Assembly (NCBI RefSeq): GCF_000721495.1
Contig: NZ_JOHY01000007.1
Span: 186,001-250,000 of the forward strand
Direction of reading: 5' to 3'
DNA from: Streptomyces sp. NRRL F-5123
GTDB lineage: Bacteria > Actinomycetota > Actinomycetes > Streptomycetales > Streptomycetaceae
DNA: 64,000 bases
The notes under the pieces are model-generated. The model made no database searches, had not been told where the DNA came from, and was given only the letters and a program-made list of their open reading frames with translations. The position numbers were made by a program, and so were the translations under genes. Shown in pieces: positions 36,016 through 43,113 of this stretch (positions are counted from its first letter, which is position 1; every line of letters starts with the position of its first letter).

Positions 36016-36398
36016 GCGCCCCCACCCCCATCGGCCTCGTCTACGCCATCACCCAGCTCACCGCCGCGGGCAAGAGCGCCCGCGAGATCGGCCAGCAGCT
36101 CGGCATCAGCCCGCGCACCGTGACCCGCTGGCGCACCAAGCCTGTGGCCGAGCCCGCGCCCGAGACGCCGGCCACCACCTGGACCGACAAGGCGCTGTGC
36201 CGCTTCGACGAGCCCGAAGTCTTCTTCAACGATCGGTACCTCGGAGCCGCCCGCGCCACGTGCCGGACCTGCCCCGTACGCCGGCAGTGTCTCGCCCTGG
36301 CCCTGACCGCCGAAGGCACCCTGTCCAAGCACAACAGGTACGGGGTCTTCGGGGGTCTCACCCCCGAAGAGCGCGCCGCCCGGGCGCAGGCGTCATGA
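36012..36398 (+). CDS. HTH-WhiB fusion protein
   Basis: 128 residues from GTG 36012. Residues 8-42 are a helix-turn-helix of resolvase/MarR style (AGKSAREIGQQLGISPRTVT). Residues 57-122 are a WhiB-like domain: Cys63, Cys84, Cys87, Cys93 (C-x20-C-x2-C-x5-C) followed by YGVFGGLTPEER, the Wbl turn with Phe in place of Trp. A 4Fe-4S cluster is expected. Classic WhiB proteins lack the extra N-terminal HTH. GTGA and ATGA overlaps place it in the early operon; a regulator of phage or host transcription is likely. Confidence 0.8.
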   Translation: MSAPTPIGLVYAITQLTAAGKSAREIGQQLGISPRTVTRWRTKPVAEPAPETPATTWTDKALCRFDEPEVFFNDRYLGAARATCRTCPVRRQCLALALTAEGTLSKHNRYGVFGGLTPEERAARAQAS

Positions 36399-36631
36399 CC
36401 GCCCGCACGCGGCGCCGTTCCGCGATCCCCGAATTCCACCCCGGCCAGATCCTCGACTGGTCGTCCTCCGCCCACTGGGACTACGACGGGCCCGGCCCGT
36501 GCCGCTACTGCGGCCAGCCCACACGGCTCCTCGACTCCCACCGGCACCACGCCCACAAAACCTGCGCCGAAGCGGCGTTGGCCGCGCAGTACGCCCAGGC
36601 CCAGGCCGACTACCAGGACGGTGCCCTGTGA
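36395..36631 (+). CDS. Small zinc-finger-like protein between two WhiB genes
   Basis: 78 residues from ATG 36395. GPCRYCGQPTRLLDSHRHHA, then HKTC, giving a C-x2-C...H-x-H-x-x-H-x-x-C pattern. Basic N-terminus. ATGA/GTGA overlaps with the two WhiB-type genes suggest joint expression. Not recognised. Confidence 0.6.
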   Translation: MTARTRRRSAIPEFHPGQILDWSSSAHWDYDGPGPCRYCGQPTRLLDSHRHHAHKTCAEAALAAQYAQAQADYQDGAL

Positions 36632-37362
36632 CCGCCCCACGCACCGCACACGAGCGCTGGTGGGAACACGCCGCCTGCAAAGGCCAGCCCCTCGAAGCGT
36701 GGTTCCCGCCCGCCGGTGCCAACGCCCTCCCCTCCTACGCACGGGCCCGCCGAACCTGCGCCGCCTGCCCCGTCCTGGCCGCCTGCCTCGACGAAGACAT
36801 CCAAACCAGCTCCCTCCACCACCGCTTCGGCATGCGCGCCGGCCTCCTGCCCGAAGAGCGCGACGCCATCGCCCGCGGCGACATCACCGCAGACCAGGCC
36901 CTCGATCAGGCGCTCGCCGACCTCGAACCCCAGGAGACCACCGTGACCGTCACCGACATCACCCCCACCCCGCCCCCGGCCGAGCAGATCCCCACGACCA
37001 CCGAAGCCCTCATCGAGTGGGGTGCCGCCCACACCTCCAGCCGCGTCCAGTCCCTCGCGGGTAAGGCCCGCTCCGCCCTGGCCGACCTGCGGCAGGCCGC
37101 CGAGCGCGAGGCCCGCGTCACGGACGCCGAGGCGCGGATCAAGCGGCTCAAGGCGCAGCTGGCGAACGCCGAGCGGGACCTGGCCGCAGCGAAGAGCACG
37201 AAGCCGAAGCCGGGCAGCACGACCACCCTCCCCGCCGGGACGACCGCGGACTACCCGGCGATCCGCGCCTGGGCCCGGGAGAACGGCATCAGGGTGCCGG
37301 AGCGGGGCATCCCGAAGCGCGAGATCCGCGACGCGTACTACGCCGCCCACAACGCCGCCTGA
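36628..37362 (+). CDS. WhiB / coiled-coil / Lsr2-like fusion protein
   Basis: 244 residues from GTG 36628. Residues 8-82 form a WhiB-type domain (Cys17, Cys44, Cys47, Cys53; C-x26-C-x2-C-x5-C, then FGMRAGLLPEER), with Arg in place of the usual Trp-Gly turn. Residues 141-190 are a coiled coil (RIKRLKAQLANAERDLAAAK). Residues 208-241 match the DNA-binding tail of Lsr2: YPAIRAWARENGIRVPERG, IPKREIRDAYYAAH. Lsr2 is the actinobacterial AT-rich-DNA silencer; the union with an Fe-S WhiB domain is not one I know. It could act as a redox- or signal-sensitive silencer or counter-silencer (inference). Confidence 0.8.
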   Translation: MTAPRTAHERWWEHAACKGQPLEAWFPPAGANALPSYARARRTCAACPVLAACLDEDIQTSSLHHRFGMRAGLLPEERDAIARGDITADQALDQALADLEPQETTVTVTDITPTPPPAEQIPTTTEALIEWGAAHTSSRVQSLAGKARSALADLRQAAEREARVTDAEARIKRLKAQLANAERDLAAAKSTKPKPGSTTTLPAGTTADYPAIRAWARENGIRVPERGIPKREIRDAYYAAHNAA

Positions 37363-37388
37363 CCACGCCCCGAGAGGACCACCGCACC

Positions 37389-37595
37389 ATGACCATCCAC
37401 CGCGGCACCGACCGCACCAACACCGCCACCACCTACCGCACCCGGTACGAGGCCGGCGACAGCATCCGCGGCATCGCCTTCGCCACCGGCCGCTCGTACG
37501 GGTACGTCCGGAACCTGCTCCTCGAAGCGGGCACCACGCTCCGCCCGAAGGGCGCCCTCCGCCGCGGCGGAAGCGTCCGGAGCGTGGCCCGGTGA
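37389..37595 (+). CDS. Small HTH DNA-binding protein
   Basis: 68 residues. YEAGDSIRGIAFATGRSYGY, then VRNLLLEAG, is a helix-turn-helix of the small actinobacterial type. The C-terminus is basic (LRPKGALRRGGSVRSVAR). It precedes and overlaps the Arr-like gene by GTGA and may regulate it. Confidence 0.7.
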   Translation: MTIHRGTDRTNTATTYRTRYEAGDSIRGIAFATGRSYGYVRNLLLEAGTTLRPKGALRRGGSVRSVAR

Positions 37596-37969
37596 CGTAC
37601 TTCCACGGCGGCATCCCCGGCCTCACGGCGGGTGACTGGATCCTGCCGCCCGACCAGACCGGCACCACCCGGACCCTGTCCGCGATCGCCGCCGAGCACG
37701 GCGGCCCGGCCTACGCCACCCGCACGGACATCGTCTACGTGACGACCGGCCGCGACGTCGCCCGCTCCTTCGCCGCGTACTACCCCGACGGCGCCCTGTA
37801 CCGGGTCGAGCCCGACGGGGCCCTGGAGCCGGACCCGGACAGCGGGATCCCGGGCCTGTCGTGGCAGTGCCCGCGCGCCCAGGTCGTGGCCGTCGTCGAC
37901 CCCGTCGTGCTGTTCCGCACCCGCACGCCGGAGCGCTGGCTCCGCATGCTCCAGCCCACCACCGCCTGA
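37592..37969 (+). CDS. Arr-like ADP-ribosyltransferase-fold protein
   Basis: 125 residues from GTG 37592. TYFHGGIPGLTAGDWILPP, then DIVYVTTGRDVARSFAAYY, then LYRVEPDGALEPDPDS match, in order and spacing, the rifampin ADP-ribosyltransferase (Arr) outline YHGT...LxxGDxI...VYLT...YxVEPTGxxEDDPN. The catalytic His5, Tyr49 and an Asp (81 or 83) are present. Arr-ms itself is about 140 residues. The target here is unknown; a phage-encoded modifier of a host protein or an antibiotic-inactivating cargo are both possible. The call is from motif resemblance only. Confidence 0.55.
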   Translation: MTYFHGGIPGLTAGDWILPPDQTGTTRTLSAIAAEHGGPAYATRTDIVYVTTGRDVARSFAAYYPDGALYRVEPDGALEPDPDSGIPGLSWQCPRAQVVAVVDPVVLFRTRTPERWLRMLQPTTA

Positions 37970-37987
37970 ACCACGAAGGACACCCCG

Positions 37988-38329
37988 ATGGGATTCAGCC
38001 GCTCCACCTACTTCGCCTACGGCCTCCGTATCAACACCGACCAGTACGCGTGGGTCGAGTCCGAGCACGCCGAGGCCGAACTGCCGAAGATCAAGGCCGA
38101 TTGCCCCGACGTCGGCCACCTCTCGGCCGGTGACTACGACCGGGACATGTTCTTCCTCGTCACCAAGTGCAACGAGGTCGACCTCGGCGAGTACGAGCAC
38201 GTCACCCCCCAGAGCGCCACCGCCGAGCAGCTCGCCGACTGGGACCGGCAACTCGTCGCCGCCGCCATGGCCCTCGGCTACAAGGACACGTCCGCGCCCG
38301 GCTGGCTCGTCGTGCCCGACTGCTCCTGA
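37988..38329 (+). CDS. Hypothetical phage protein
   Basis: 113 residues from ATG 37988. FSRSTYFAYGLRINTDQYAW at the start and an acidic C-terminal helix; I recall this opening from Streptomyces phage proteins of unknown function. Last gene before a terminator. Confidence 0.65.
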   Translation: MGFSRSTYFAYGLRINTDQYAWVESEHAEAELPKIKADCPDVGHLSAGDYDRDMFFLVTKCNEVDLGEYEHVTPQSATAEQLADWDRQLVAAAMALGYKDTSAPGWLVVPDCS

Positions 38330-38336
38330 CCCGCCC

Positions 38337-38366
38337 GGCCCGCGGCGACTTCCCCCGCCGCGGGCC
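38337..38366 (+). terminator. Terminator of the early operon
   Basis: 11-bp perfect stem GGCCCGCGGCG / CGCCGCGGGCC, 8-nt loop, 7 nt past the stop. Confidence 0.7.
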
Positions 38367-38381
38367 CCCGCACAGCACAAA

Positions 38382-38400
38382 GCCCCGCACAAGGCGGGGC
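38382..38400 (-). terminator. Terminator of the antitoxin-like gene
   Basis: GCCCCGC / GCGGGGC with a 5-nt loop. On the minus strand it is followed by TTTGTG, 25 nt past the antitoxin stop. Confidence 0.65.
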
Positions 38401-38424
38401 CAGCACGGAGAGGAGAGGGCCGTG

Positions 38425-38679
38425 TCAGGACTCGGACTTGGCCGCCGCGCGCCGCGCAATGTTCTCGGCCGCCAGGACGTCGCCGGGCGCCGCCACCGGG
38501 CGCTCGCCGAGGGCGTCCAGGGCGCGCTCGTAGAAGTCGAACGGCACGATCACGGCTGCCTCCTTCCGACGGTTGATCAGCACCGTCGCCTCTCCGCCGA
38601 AGCGGGCGCGCGAGATCACCTCACCGAGGACGTTGCGCGCCTCAGCGATCTTCGCGTGGTGCTCGGTACGGGTGCTCAT
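38425..38679 (-). CDS. Phd/YefM-type antitoxin, without a visible toxin
   Basis: 84 residues. IAEARNVLGEVISRARFGGE, then TVLINRRKEAAVIVPFDFYE, is the DNA-binding and dimer half of Phd/YefM antitoxins. The C-terminal helix is shorter and ends in ARRAAAKSES. It stands alone on the minus strand with its own terminator and an operator-like palindrome (38689-38704) just upstream. No toxin gene lies on either side, so it may neutralise a host toxin or act as a plain regulator. Confidence 0.75.
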   Translation of the reverse strand: MSTRTEHHAKIAEARNVLGEVISRARFGGEATVLINRRKEAAVIVPFDFYERALDALGERPVAAPGDVLAAENIARRAAAKSES

Positions 38680-38688
38680 GCCGCCAGG

Positions 38689-38704
38689 GTAGCGGAATCG
38701 CTAC
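38689..38704. promoter_or_regulatory. Palindromic operator upstream of the antitoxin-like gene
   Basis: GTAGCG GAAT CGCTAC, perfect 6-bp arms, 9 nt before the start codon. Autoregulation through such palindromes is usual for Phd-type antitoxins. Confidence 0.6.
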
Positions 38705-38736
38705 AGATCACAACAGCGCGAATTTGCGTTCTTAGC

Positions 38737-38742
38737 TATGAT
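38737..38742 (+). promoter_or_regulatory. Possible -10 of the replication gene
   Basis: TATGAT, about 94 nt before the replication gene start, in the only AT-richer part of this gap. No convincing -35 was found at 16-18 nt. Confidence 0.25.
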
Positions 38743-38835
38743 GGTCACGTTAGGCACGATCAAGGCGAGCCCCCCTGAAGGGTCCGATTTCACATGCCCT
38801 GAGCCCCTGACCAGCACAAACCGAAAGAAGCCCCG

Positions 38836-39882
38836 ATGCCCTGGGTCCGCCTGGACGACCGCTTCCCCTCACACCGCAAGGTCGCGCTCCTGTCCGACCG
38901 CGCCTTCCGGCTGCACGTCTCCGCGCTCTGCTGGGCCTCGGAGAACCTGACCGAGGGCAAGATCCTCGACCGCGAGTTGCCCGTCATCGCCCGCATCCGC
39001 GGCATCAAGGCCACCGCCAAGGAACTGGAAGCCGCCGGGCTGTGGGACCGCGCCGAGGGCGGCTGGACGATCCACGACTACCTCGAATACAACCCCGACC
39101 GCGCCAAGGTCCAAGCCGAACGCGAAGCGAACGCCCTCCGGCAGCAGGCATGGCGAGACCGGAAGAAGGCCGAGAAGGAAGCTAAGGCCGCCGCAGAGAA
39201 GGCTGTCCGTAACGCCGCGCGTAACGGCGTTACGGACAGCCCCTCGGAGCACCGAAACGACACGACGGCAACAGCAACGCGACACGACGGCGACACGAAC
39301 GCGGAAGAAAACCGCCTCACAAATCAGCAGTCACCGCAGGTCAGCGAGATTCGTAACGCCGTTAATAACGGCACCCCGTCCCGTCCCGTCCCTCCTTCTC
39401 CTTCAGAGAAGGAGAAGGAGGAAGAGACAGCTAGCTACGCGCGCTCGCCCGAGCCGCCCCGCATCGGCGACCGCCCCCGCATCCCCGCGGCCTCGCAACC
39501 CCTCGTTGACGAACTGGAGCGCGCCGGCCTCGTCGTCGGCTGGGACCTCGACTCCGCCGAGTGGTTCCTCATCGAGGCCCTGATCCAGCGGTGCACCATC
39601 CCCCGCCTCGTCGTCTCCGCCCGCTCCAGCTGGCAAGGCGCCCGCAAGCAGCCCCGCAGGGGCAACTACTTCATCCCCGCCTGGCGAGTCCTCGCCGACG
39701 CCCCCGCCCAACCCGAAGCCGAACAGGGCTACTTGCCCGCCGCAGTCGGCGACAACGTCCACCAGCTTCCCGACCCCAGCCAGCGCCCCTCCGTCACCGA
39801 CGCCCGCGTCAACCAGGCCATCGAAGCCGGGCGCCGCATGCAAGCACTCGCCGACGCCAAGCGCGCCCAGGAGCAGTCATGA
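38836..39882 (+). CDS. Phage replication initiation-like protein
   Basis: 348 residues. N-terminal winged-helix domain (MPWVRLDDRFPSHRKVALLS, RLHVSALCWASENLTEG, GWTIHDYLEYNP), a long Lys/Glu-rich coiled segment (about 95-130), a variable linker (130-200) and a C-terminal helical domain (about 215-290). I recall this N-terminus from actinophage replication proteins, comparable to lambda O or DnaD-like initiators. The linker region of the gene holds origin-like repeats. The next gene overlaps by ATGA. Confidence 0.7.
   Translation: MPWVRLDDRFPSHRKVALLSDRAFRLHVSALCWASENLTEGKILDRELPVIARIRGIKATAKELEAAGLWDRAEGGWTIHDYLEYNPDRAKVQAEREANALRQQAWRDRKKAEKEAKAAAEKAVRNAARNGVTDSPSEHRNDTTATATRHDGDTNAEENRLTNQQSPQVSEIRNAVNNGTPSRPVPPSPSEKEKEEETASYARSPEPPRIGDRPRIPAASQPLVDELERAGLVVGWDLDSAEWFLIEALIQRCTIPRLVVSARSSWQGARKQPRRGNYFIPAWRVLADAPAQPEAEQGYLPAAVGDNVHQLPDPSQRPSVTDARVNQAIEAGRRMQALADAKRAQEQS
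39201..39418. other. Candidate phage replication origin inside the replication gene
   Basis: Three inverted repeats within 218 bp. The first is a perfect 17-bp pair (39201-39217 with 39225-39241) containing CGTAACG. The second is GCCGTTAATAACGGC (39358-39372), preceded by CGTAACGCC. The third is CCTTCTCCTTC / GAAGGAGAAGG (39394-39418). Three GTCCC units stand between the second and third. Lambda-type phages place their origin inside the initiator gene. Confidence 0.45.
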
Positions 39883-40553
39883 CCGACACCATCACCTTCG
39901 CCGAGATCGGACTCCTCCTCGGCCTCGCCGCAGCCCGCGACCAGCGCACCGTCGGAGACGCCGACACCCTCGCCTGGCACGCCGACCTCAACGCCGCCAG
40001 CATCGACTACCAGACCGCCGAAGCCGCCCTCTCCCGCTTCTACGTCGACCAGGCCGGGACCCCCGCCGACAAGCGCTACCGCGCCACCAGCCCCGACATC
40101 ATCGGCATCGCCCGGAAGATCCGCGCCGAACGCCTCACCAACTACACCTACGTCCCGCCCGAAGGCGACCAAGACCCCCAGTACCTCCACCGCCTCCGCG
40201 GGCAGATCGCCGACGTCGCATCCGGAGCCGTCCCCGCACCCACCACCCCCCTCGCCATCACCGGCGGCCCGCACCCCGACGTCACCGCCCGCCTTGCCGC
40301 GATCGGCCGCTACATCCCCGACCACGTCCGCCAGGAACTCGCGCCCCACCGCCCGGCCGCCGCCGCCCGCGAAGCTGCCATCCGCACGGGAAGCGCCGAC
40401 TACCTGGCCGTCGACTGCCCCTGGTGCAAGGCGCGCTCAGGCCAGCAGTGCCAGCGCGGTGGGCGCCCCGGCGCCTCCCGGGCAAGGACCACGCCGCACC
40501 CGTCCCGTGTCGAAGCCGCCGAAGCCGCACTCGGCCACCGGGAGACGGCGTGA
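39879..40553 (+). CDS. Phage protein with C-terminal zinc finger, possible replication partner
   Basis: 224 residues from ATG 39879, coupled to the initiator-like gene. Helical N-terminal domain (FAEIGLLLGLAAARDQRTVG), DIIGIARKIRAERLTNYTYV in the middle and a C-terminal DNA-binding zinc finger: DCPWCKARSGQQCQRGGRP, then HPSRVEAAEA. The tail is a common actinophage finger. A helicase-loader role is possible from position only. Confidence 0.65.
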   Translation: MTDTITFAEIGLLLGLAAARDQRTVGDADTLAWHADLNAASIDYQTAEAALSRFYVDQAGTPADKRYRATSPDIIGIARKIRAERLTNYTYVPPEGDQDPQYLHRLRGQIADVASGAVPAPTTPLAITGGPHPDVTARLAAIGRYIPDHVRQELAPHRPAAAAREAAIRTGSADYLAVDCPWCKARSGQQCQRGGRPGASRARTTPHPSRVEAAEAALGHRETA

Positions 40554-40783
40554 CCGACCCCACCGAGGACGACATCACCGCCCTCCGCCGCCAGGGCGAC
40601 CTGGGTGCCTACCTCCGCGACCTCATCCGACCAACCCGCCACACCCCCGAGCCCCGAGCAGGGCCCGACACCCCCACCCACGGACCCGGACACCACCGAG
40701 GCGCCTGGCCACACGGCACCCACCCGGCCACCTCCGCGATCTGCACACCCGACTGCAACTGCGCCACACCGCCCCCGACCTGA
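40550..40783 (+). CDS. Small hypothetical protein
   Basis: 77 residues from GTG 40550 (GTGA). N-terminal helix TEDDITALRRQGDLGAYLRD, then a Pro/His-rich tail ending in CTPDCNCA. Not recognised; the tail has the look of sequence without strong constraint. Confidence 0.5.
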   Translation: MTDPTEDDITALRRQGDLGAYLRDLIRPTRHTPEPRAGPDTPTHGPGHHRGAWPHGTHPATSAICTPDCNCATPPPT

Positions 40784-40798
40784 ACGGAGACCACCCCG

Positions 40799-41026
40799 AT
40801 GCCCGAGACCCGCCTCCAGTGCCTCACCCCCAGCGACGCCGAAATGGTCATCGCCGAGCACGCCGACTACTTCGGCGCCGGCCCGTCCAACACCGTCCGC
40901 CAGGACGGCGCGACCGTCGTCATCGACTACTTCGACAAGCGGTGGCCCCTCGACATCGCCGAGTGGGCAGCCGAGCAGGGCCACGCGTCCGACTCCGCTG
41001 CCGCCCGCGTGATCGCCGCTCTCTGA
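40799..41026 (+). CDS. Small hypothetical protein
   Basis: 75 residues from ATG 40799. SDAEMVIAEHADYFGAGPSN, TVVIDYFDKRWPLDIAEWAA: helix, strand, helix. Preceded by GGAGACC. Not recognised. Confidence 0.6.
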   Translation: MPETRLQCLTPSDAEMVIAEHADYFGAGPSNTVRQDGATVVIDYFDKRWPLDIAEWAAEQGHASDSAAARVIAAL

Positions 41027-41065
41027 CCCGCCGAACCCGCACCGCCATCCGAACCGGAGACCTCC

Positions 41066-41269
41066 ATGCCGACCAACCCCAGCCCCTGCCCCGGCTGCAC
41101 CAACCGCCGCGCGCCCGGCAAGTACCTCTGCGCCACCTGCTGGTCCGCCCTCACTGCTGCCGCCCGCCGCCAGCTCAACCGCCGCGGCGACGGCGCCATC
41201 ACCCGCTACCGGTCCCTCCACGACCAACTCCAGGCCGGCGTCCCACTGGCCGACATCCGCATCGACTGA
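41066..41269 (+). CDS. Small zinc-ribbon protein
   Basis: 67 residues from ATG 41066 (GGAGACC upstream). CPGCTNRRAPGKYLCATCW is a C-x2-C-x11-C-x2-C ribbon, then a basic helix (LTAAARRQLNRRGDGAITRY). Not recognised. Confidence 0.65.
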   Translation: MPTNPSPCPGCTNRRAPGKYLCATCWSALTAAARRQLNRRGDGAITRYRSLHDQLQAGVPLADIRID

Positions 41270-41389
41270 TTGGCCATACGCCCACCTGAGCCCCGAACAC
41301 ACCCCCGAGTAACCGCACACCCGCACGACACCCCCAACGCCCCGCACACGCCCACACGGCGCCGCCCACAACCCCCGCCAGGAGAACTG

Positions 41390-41947
41390 ATGACCCAGCC
41401 CAACCCGGTTCCGGCACCGACCGCGCGCCCACAGCGCACCGAGCAGCCACCGCCCACGGTCGCCGCGATGCAGGCCGCTGCTGGCGCGCTGCACTTCGAG
41501 CGGTTCGGCACCACCGACCCGGAAGCCGCCCGCGCCGCCGCGCGCTGGTACGCCGAAGCCGCAGCCGAGGTCGCACACATCGAGGACGACGCAGCCCGCG
41601 AGGAGCAGCAGGACCGGGCGATCACCCGGTGCGCCCACGCAGCTGGCGACCACCAGTGGTGCGACGTCACCTGCGAGGTCGCGATGCCGTCCGAGGCGAT
41701 GCGCAACTTCATCGTGGCGAAGGGTTACCCGGGTACGGCGGGCGCGCTCGCCGAATTGGAGCGGCGAGCCGCGGCCCAGGCCCAAGTGCCCGCCGTGCTG
41801 TCCGAGGCTGAGCGGACCACGCTCACCTACGCCCTCGACCAGGCCCAGGAACGCATCTGGGCCGACGCCGGCTTCACCGAGCAGGACCAGGCAGCCGTGG
41901 ACTCCCTGCGCCGCCTCACCATCCCGGCAGGCGGTGAGCAGGCGTGA
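41390..41947 (+). CDS. Hypothetical phage protein
   Basis: 185 residues from ATG 41390 with AGGAGAA upstream; the frame is open back to 41270 without protein character. Mostly helical (PEAARAAARWYAEAAAEVAH), with CAHAAGDHQWCDVTC in the middle as a possible metal site. Not recognised. Confidence 0.6.
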   Translation: MTQPNPVPAPTARPQRTEQPPPTVAAMQAAAGALHFERFGTTDPEAARAAARWYAEAAAEVAHIEDDAAREEQQDRAITRCAHAAGDHQWCDVTCEVAMPSEAMRNFIVAKGYPGTAGALAELERRAAAQAQVPAVLSEAERTTLTYALDQAQERIWADAGFTEQDQAAVDSLRRLTIPAGGEQA

Positions 41948-42312
41948 GCACCCCCACTTACCGCGTCCTCGTCACCGGCTCCCGCGACTGGCACCAGCCC
42001 GTCAGCATCGAGATCGCCCTCACCTCCCTGCTCCTCACCCGCCGCCACATAACCGTCGTCCACGGCGCGTGCCCGCGCGGCGCCGACGCCATGGCCCACG
42101 CCTGGGCCACCACCCGCGGCATCGAGGTGGAGCCGCACCCCGCCGATTGGCAGCAGCACGGGAAGGCCGCAGGGTTCCGCCGCAACGCCGAGATGGTCAA
42201 CCTCGGTGCTGACCTGTGCCTCGCGTTCATCCGCAACAGCTCCCGAGGCGCGTCGCACACCGCGGCGCTCGCCGACGCCGCGGGCATCCCCGTGAGGCGG
42301 TGGACCGCATGA
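41944..42312 (+). CDS. SLOG-family nucleotide-binding protein (DUF2493 type)
   Basis: 122 residues from GTG 41944 (GTGA). RVLVTGSRDW at the N-terminus, TVVHGACPRGADAMAHAWA and DLCLAFIRNSSRGASHTAAL are the Rossmann-like SLOG motifs of YspA/DUF2493 proteins. SLOG proteins bind or process nucleotide derivatives and occur in phage and defence contexts; the ligand here is unknown. Confidence 0.8.
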   Translation: MSTPTYRVLVTGSRDWHQPVSIEIALTSLLLTRRHITVVHGACPRGADAMAHAWATTRGIEVEPHPADWQQHGKAAGFRRNAEMVNLGADLCLAFIRNSSRGASHTAALADAAGIPVRRWTA

Positions 42313-42620
42313 GCGCGCCCGCCCTGGCCCTGTTCCCCGTCGAAGCCATCCCCCGCCCGCGGCCGGCCGCGCCGCCCGGACCGGTCGCGGCCCCGCGGTG
42401 CACCTGGCACCGCGGCGACGAGCTCCCGCCCGCCACCCACCGCCTCATCGTCGCCATCAACCTGCTCCACCCTTGCTGGTGGCGCGACTACGCGCCCGGC
42501 CGCACGTACATGGTCGGCACCGCGATCTGCGCCGAGCACGCCGCACGCGGCGGAAGCGGCCTGTGGGGCGACGAGATGGTGCAGCACTTCATCCCCCTCG
42601 ACCAGGAGATCCGCCCGTGA
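42309..42620 (+). CDS. Small hypothetical protein
   Basis: 103 residues from ATG 42309 (ATGA). After a Pro-rich leader: CTWHRGDELPPATHRLIVAI, LHPCWWRDYAPGRTYMVGTA and ICAEHAARG; Cys and His pairs suggest a metal site. Not recognised. Confidence 0.6.
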   Translation: MSAPALALFPVEAIPRPRPAAPPGPVAAPRCTWHRGDELPPATHRLIVAINLLHPCWWRDYAPGRTYMVGTAICAEHAARGGSGLWGDEMVQHFIPLDQEIRP

Positions 42621-42769
42621 CCGACACCCTGCGCATCGCCACCATGGACCCCGCCCTCGGCCTGGCCCTCGTCGACTGGCTCGACACCGCCGCCAACGAC
42701 GCCGAACAGATCGGCGCGTCTCCGCAGGCGTTGGCCGTCGCCCGCCTCATCAACCAGGAGCAGCCGTGA
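42617..42769 (+). CDS. 50-residue hypothetical protein
   Basis: GTG 42617 to 42769. Two helices (GLALVDWLDTAANDAEQIGA; PQALAVARLINQE). Overlaps both neighbours by four bases. Not recognised. Confidence 0.55.
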   Translation: MTDTLRIATMDPALGLALVDWLDTAANDAEQIGASPQALAVARLINQEQP

Positions 42770-43110
42770 TCTGCCCGCCCTGCGCCCGCGCCGCCGACAC
42801 CCACGCACCCCGCGACCAGCACTGCGCCGACCCCAAGTGCATGTGCGGCCACCGCACCGACCGCTACCGGGCCCCCGCCGAAACGCCCCACGACGCGCTG
42901 CCGTGCACCTGCACCTTCAGCGAACGGTGCACCGCCTGCCGCGCCTCCAACGACGCGCCCACCGGGCTGGCCGCCATCGCCGCCGCGTACGACCAACTCG
43001 ACCGCACCACCCAGGCACACACCGAACTCGTCGAGGCCCGCATCGCGCAGGTCGAGGCGCAGCCCGGCGACCGCATCGTGATCATCCCGCGCACCACCAA
43101 GGAGGACTGA
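42766..43110 (+). CDS. Cys-rich small protein
   Basis: 114 residues from GTG 42766. Eight or more Cys in the first 60 residues (CPPCARAADTH, HCADPKCMCGH, CTCTFSERCTAC), probably two zinc sites, then a helical C-terminus. Not recognised. Confidence 0.6.
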   Translation: MICPPCARAADTHAPRDQHCADPKCMCGHRTDRYRAPAETPHDALPCTCTFSERCTACRASNDAPTGLAAIAAAYDQLDRTTQAHTELVEARIAQVEAQPGDRIVIIPRTTKED

Positions 43111-43113
43111 CCC

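Noticed and set aside
38330..38835. Toxin partner for the Phd-type protein
   Set aside because: No open frame on either strand in the flanking gaps resembles Doc, YoeB or VapC.
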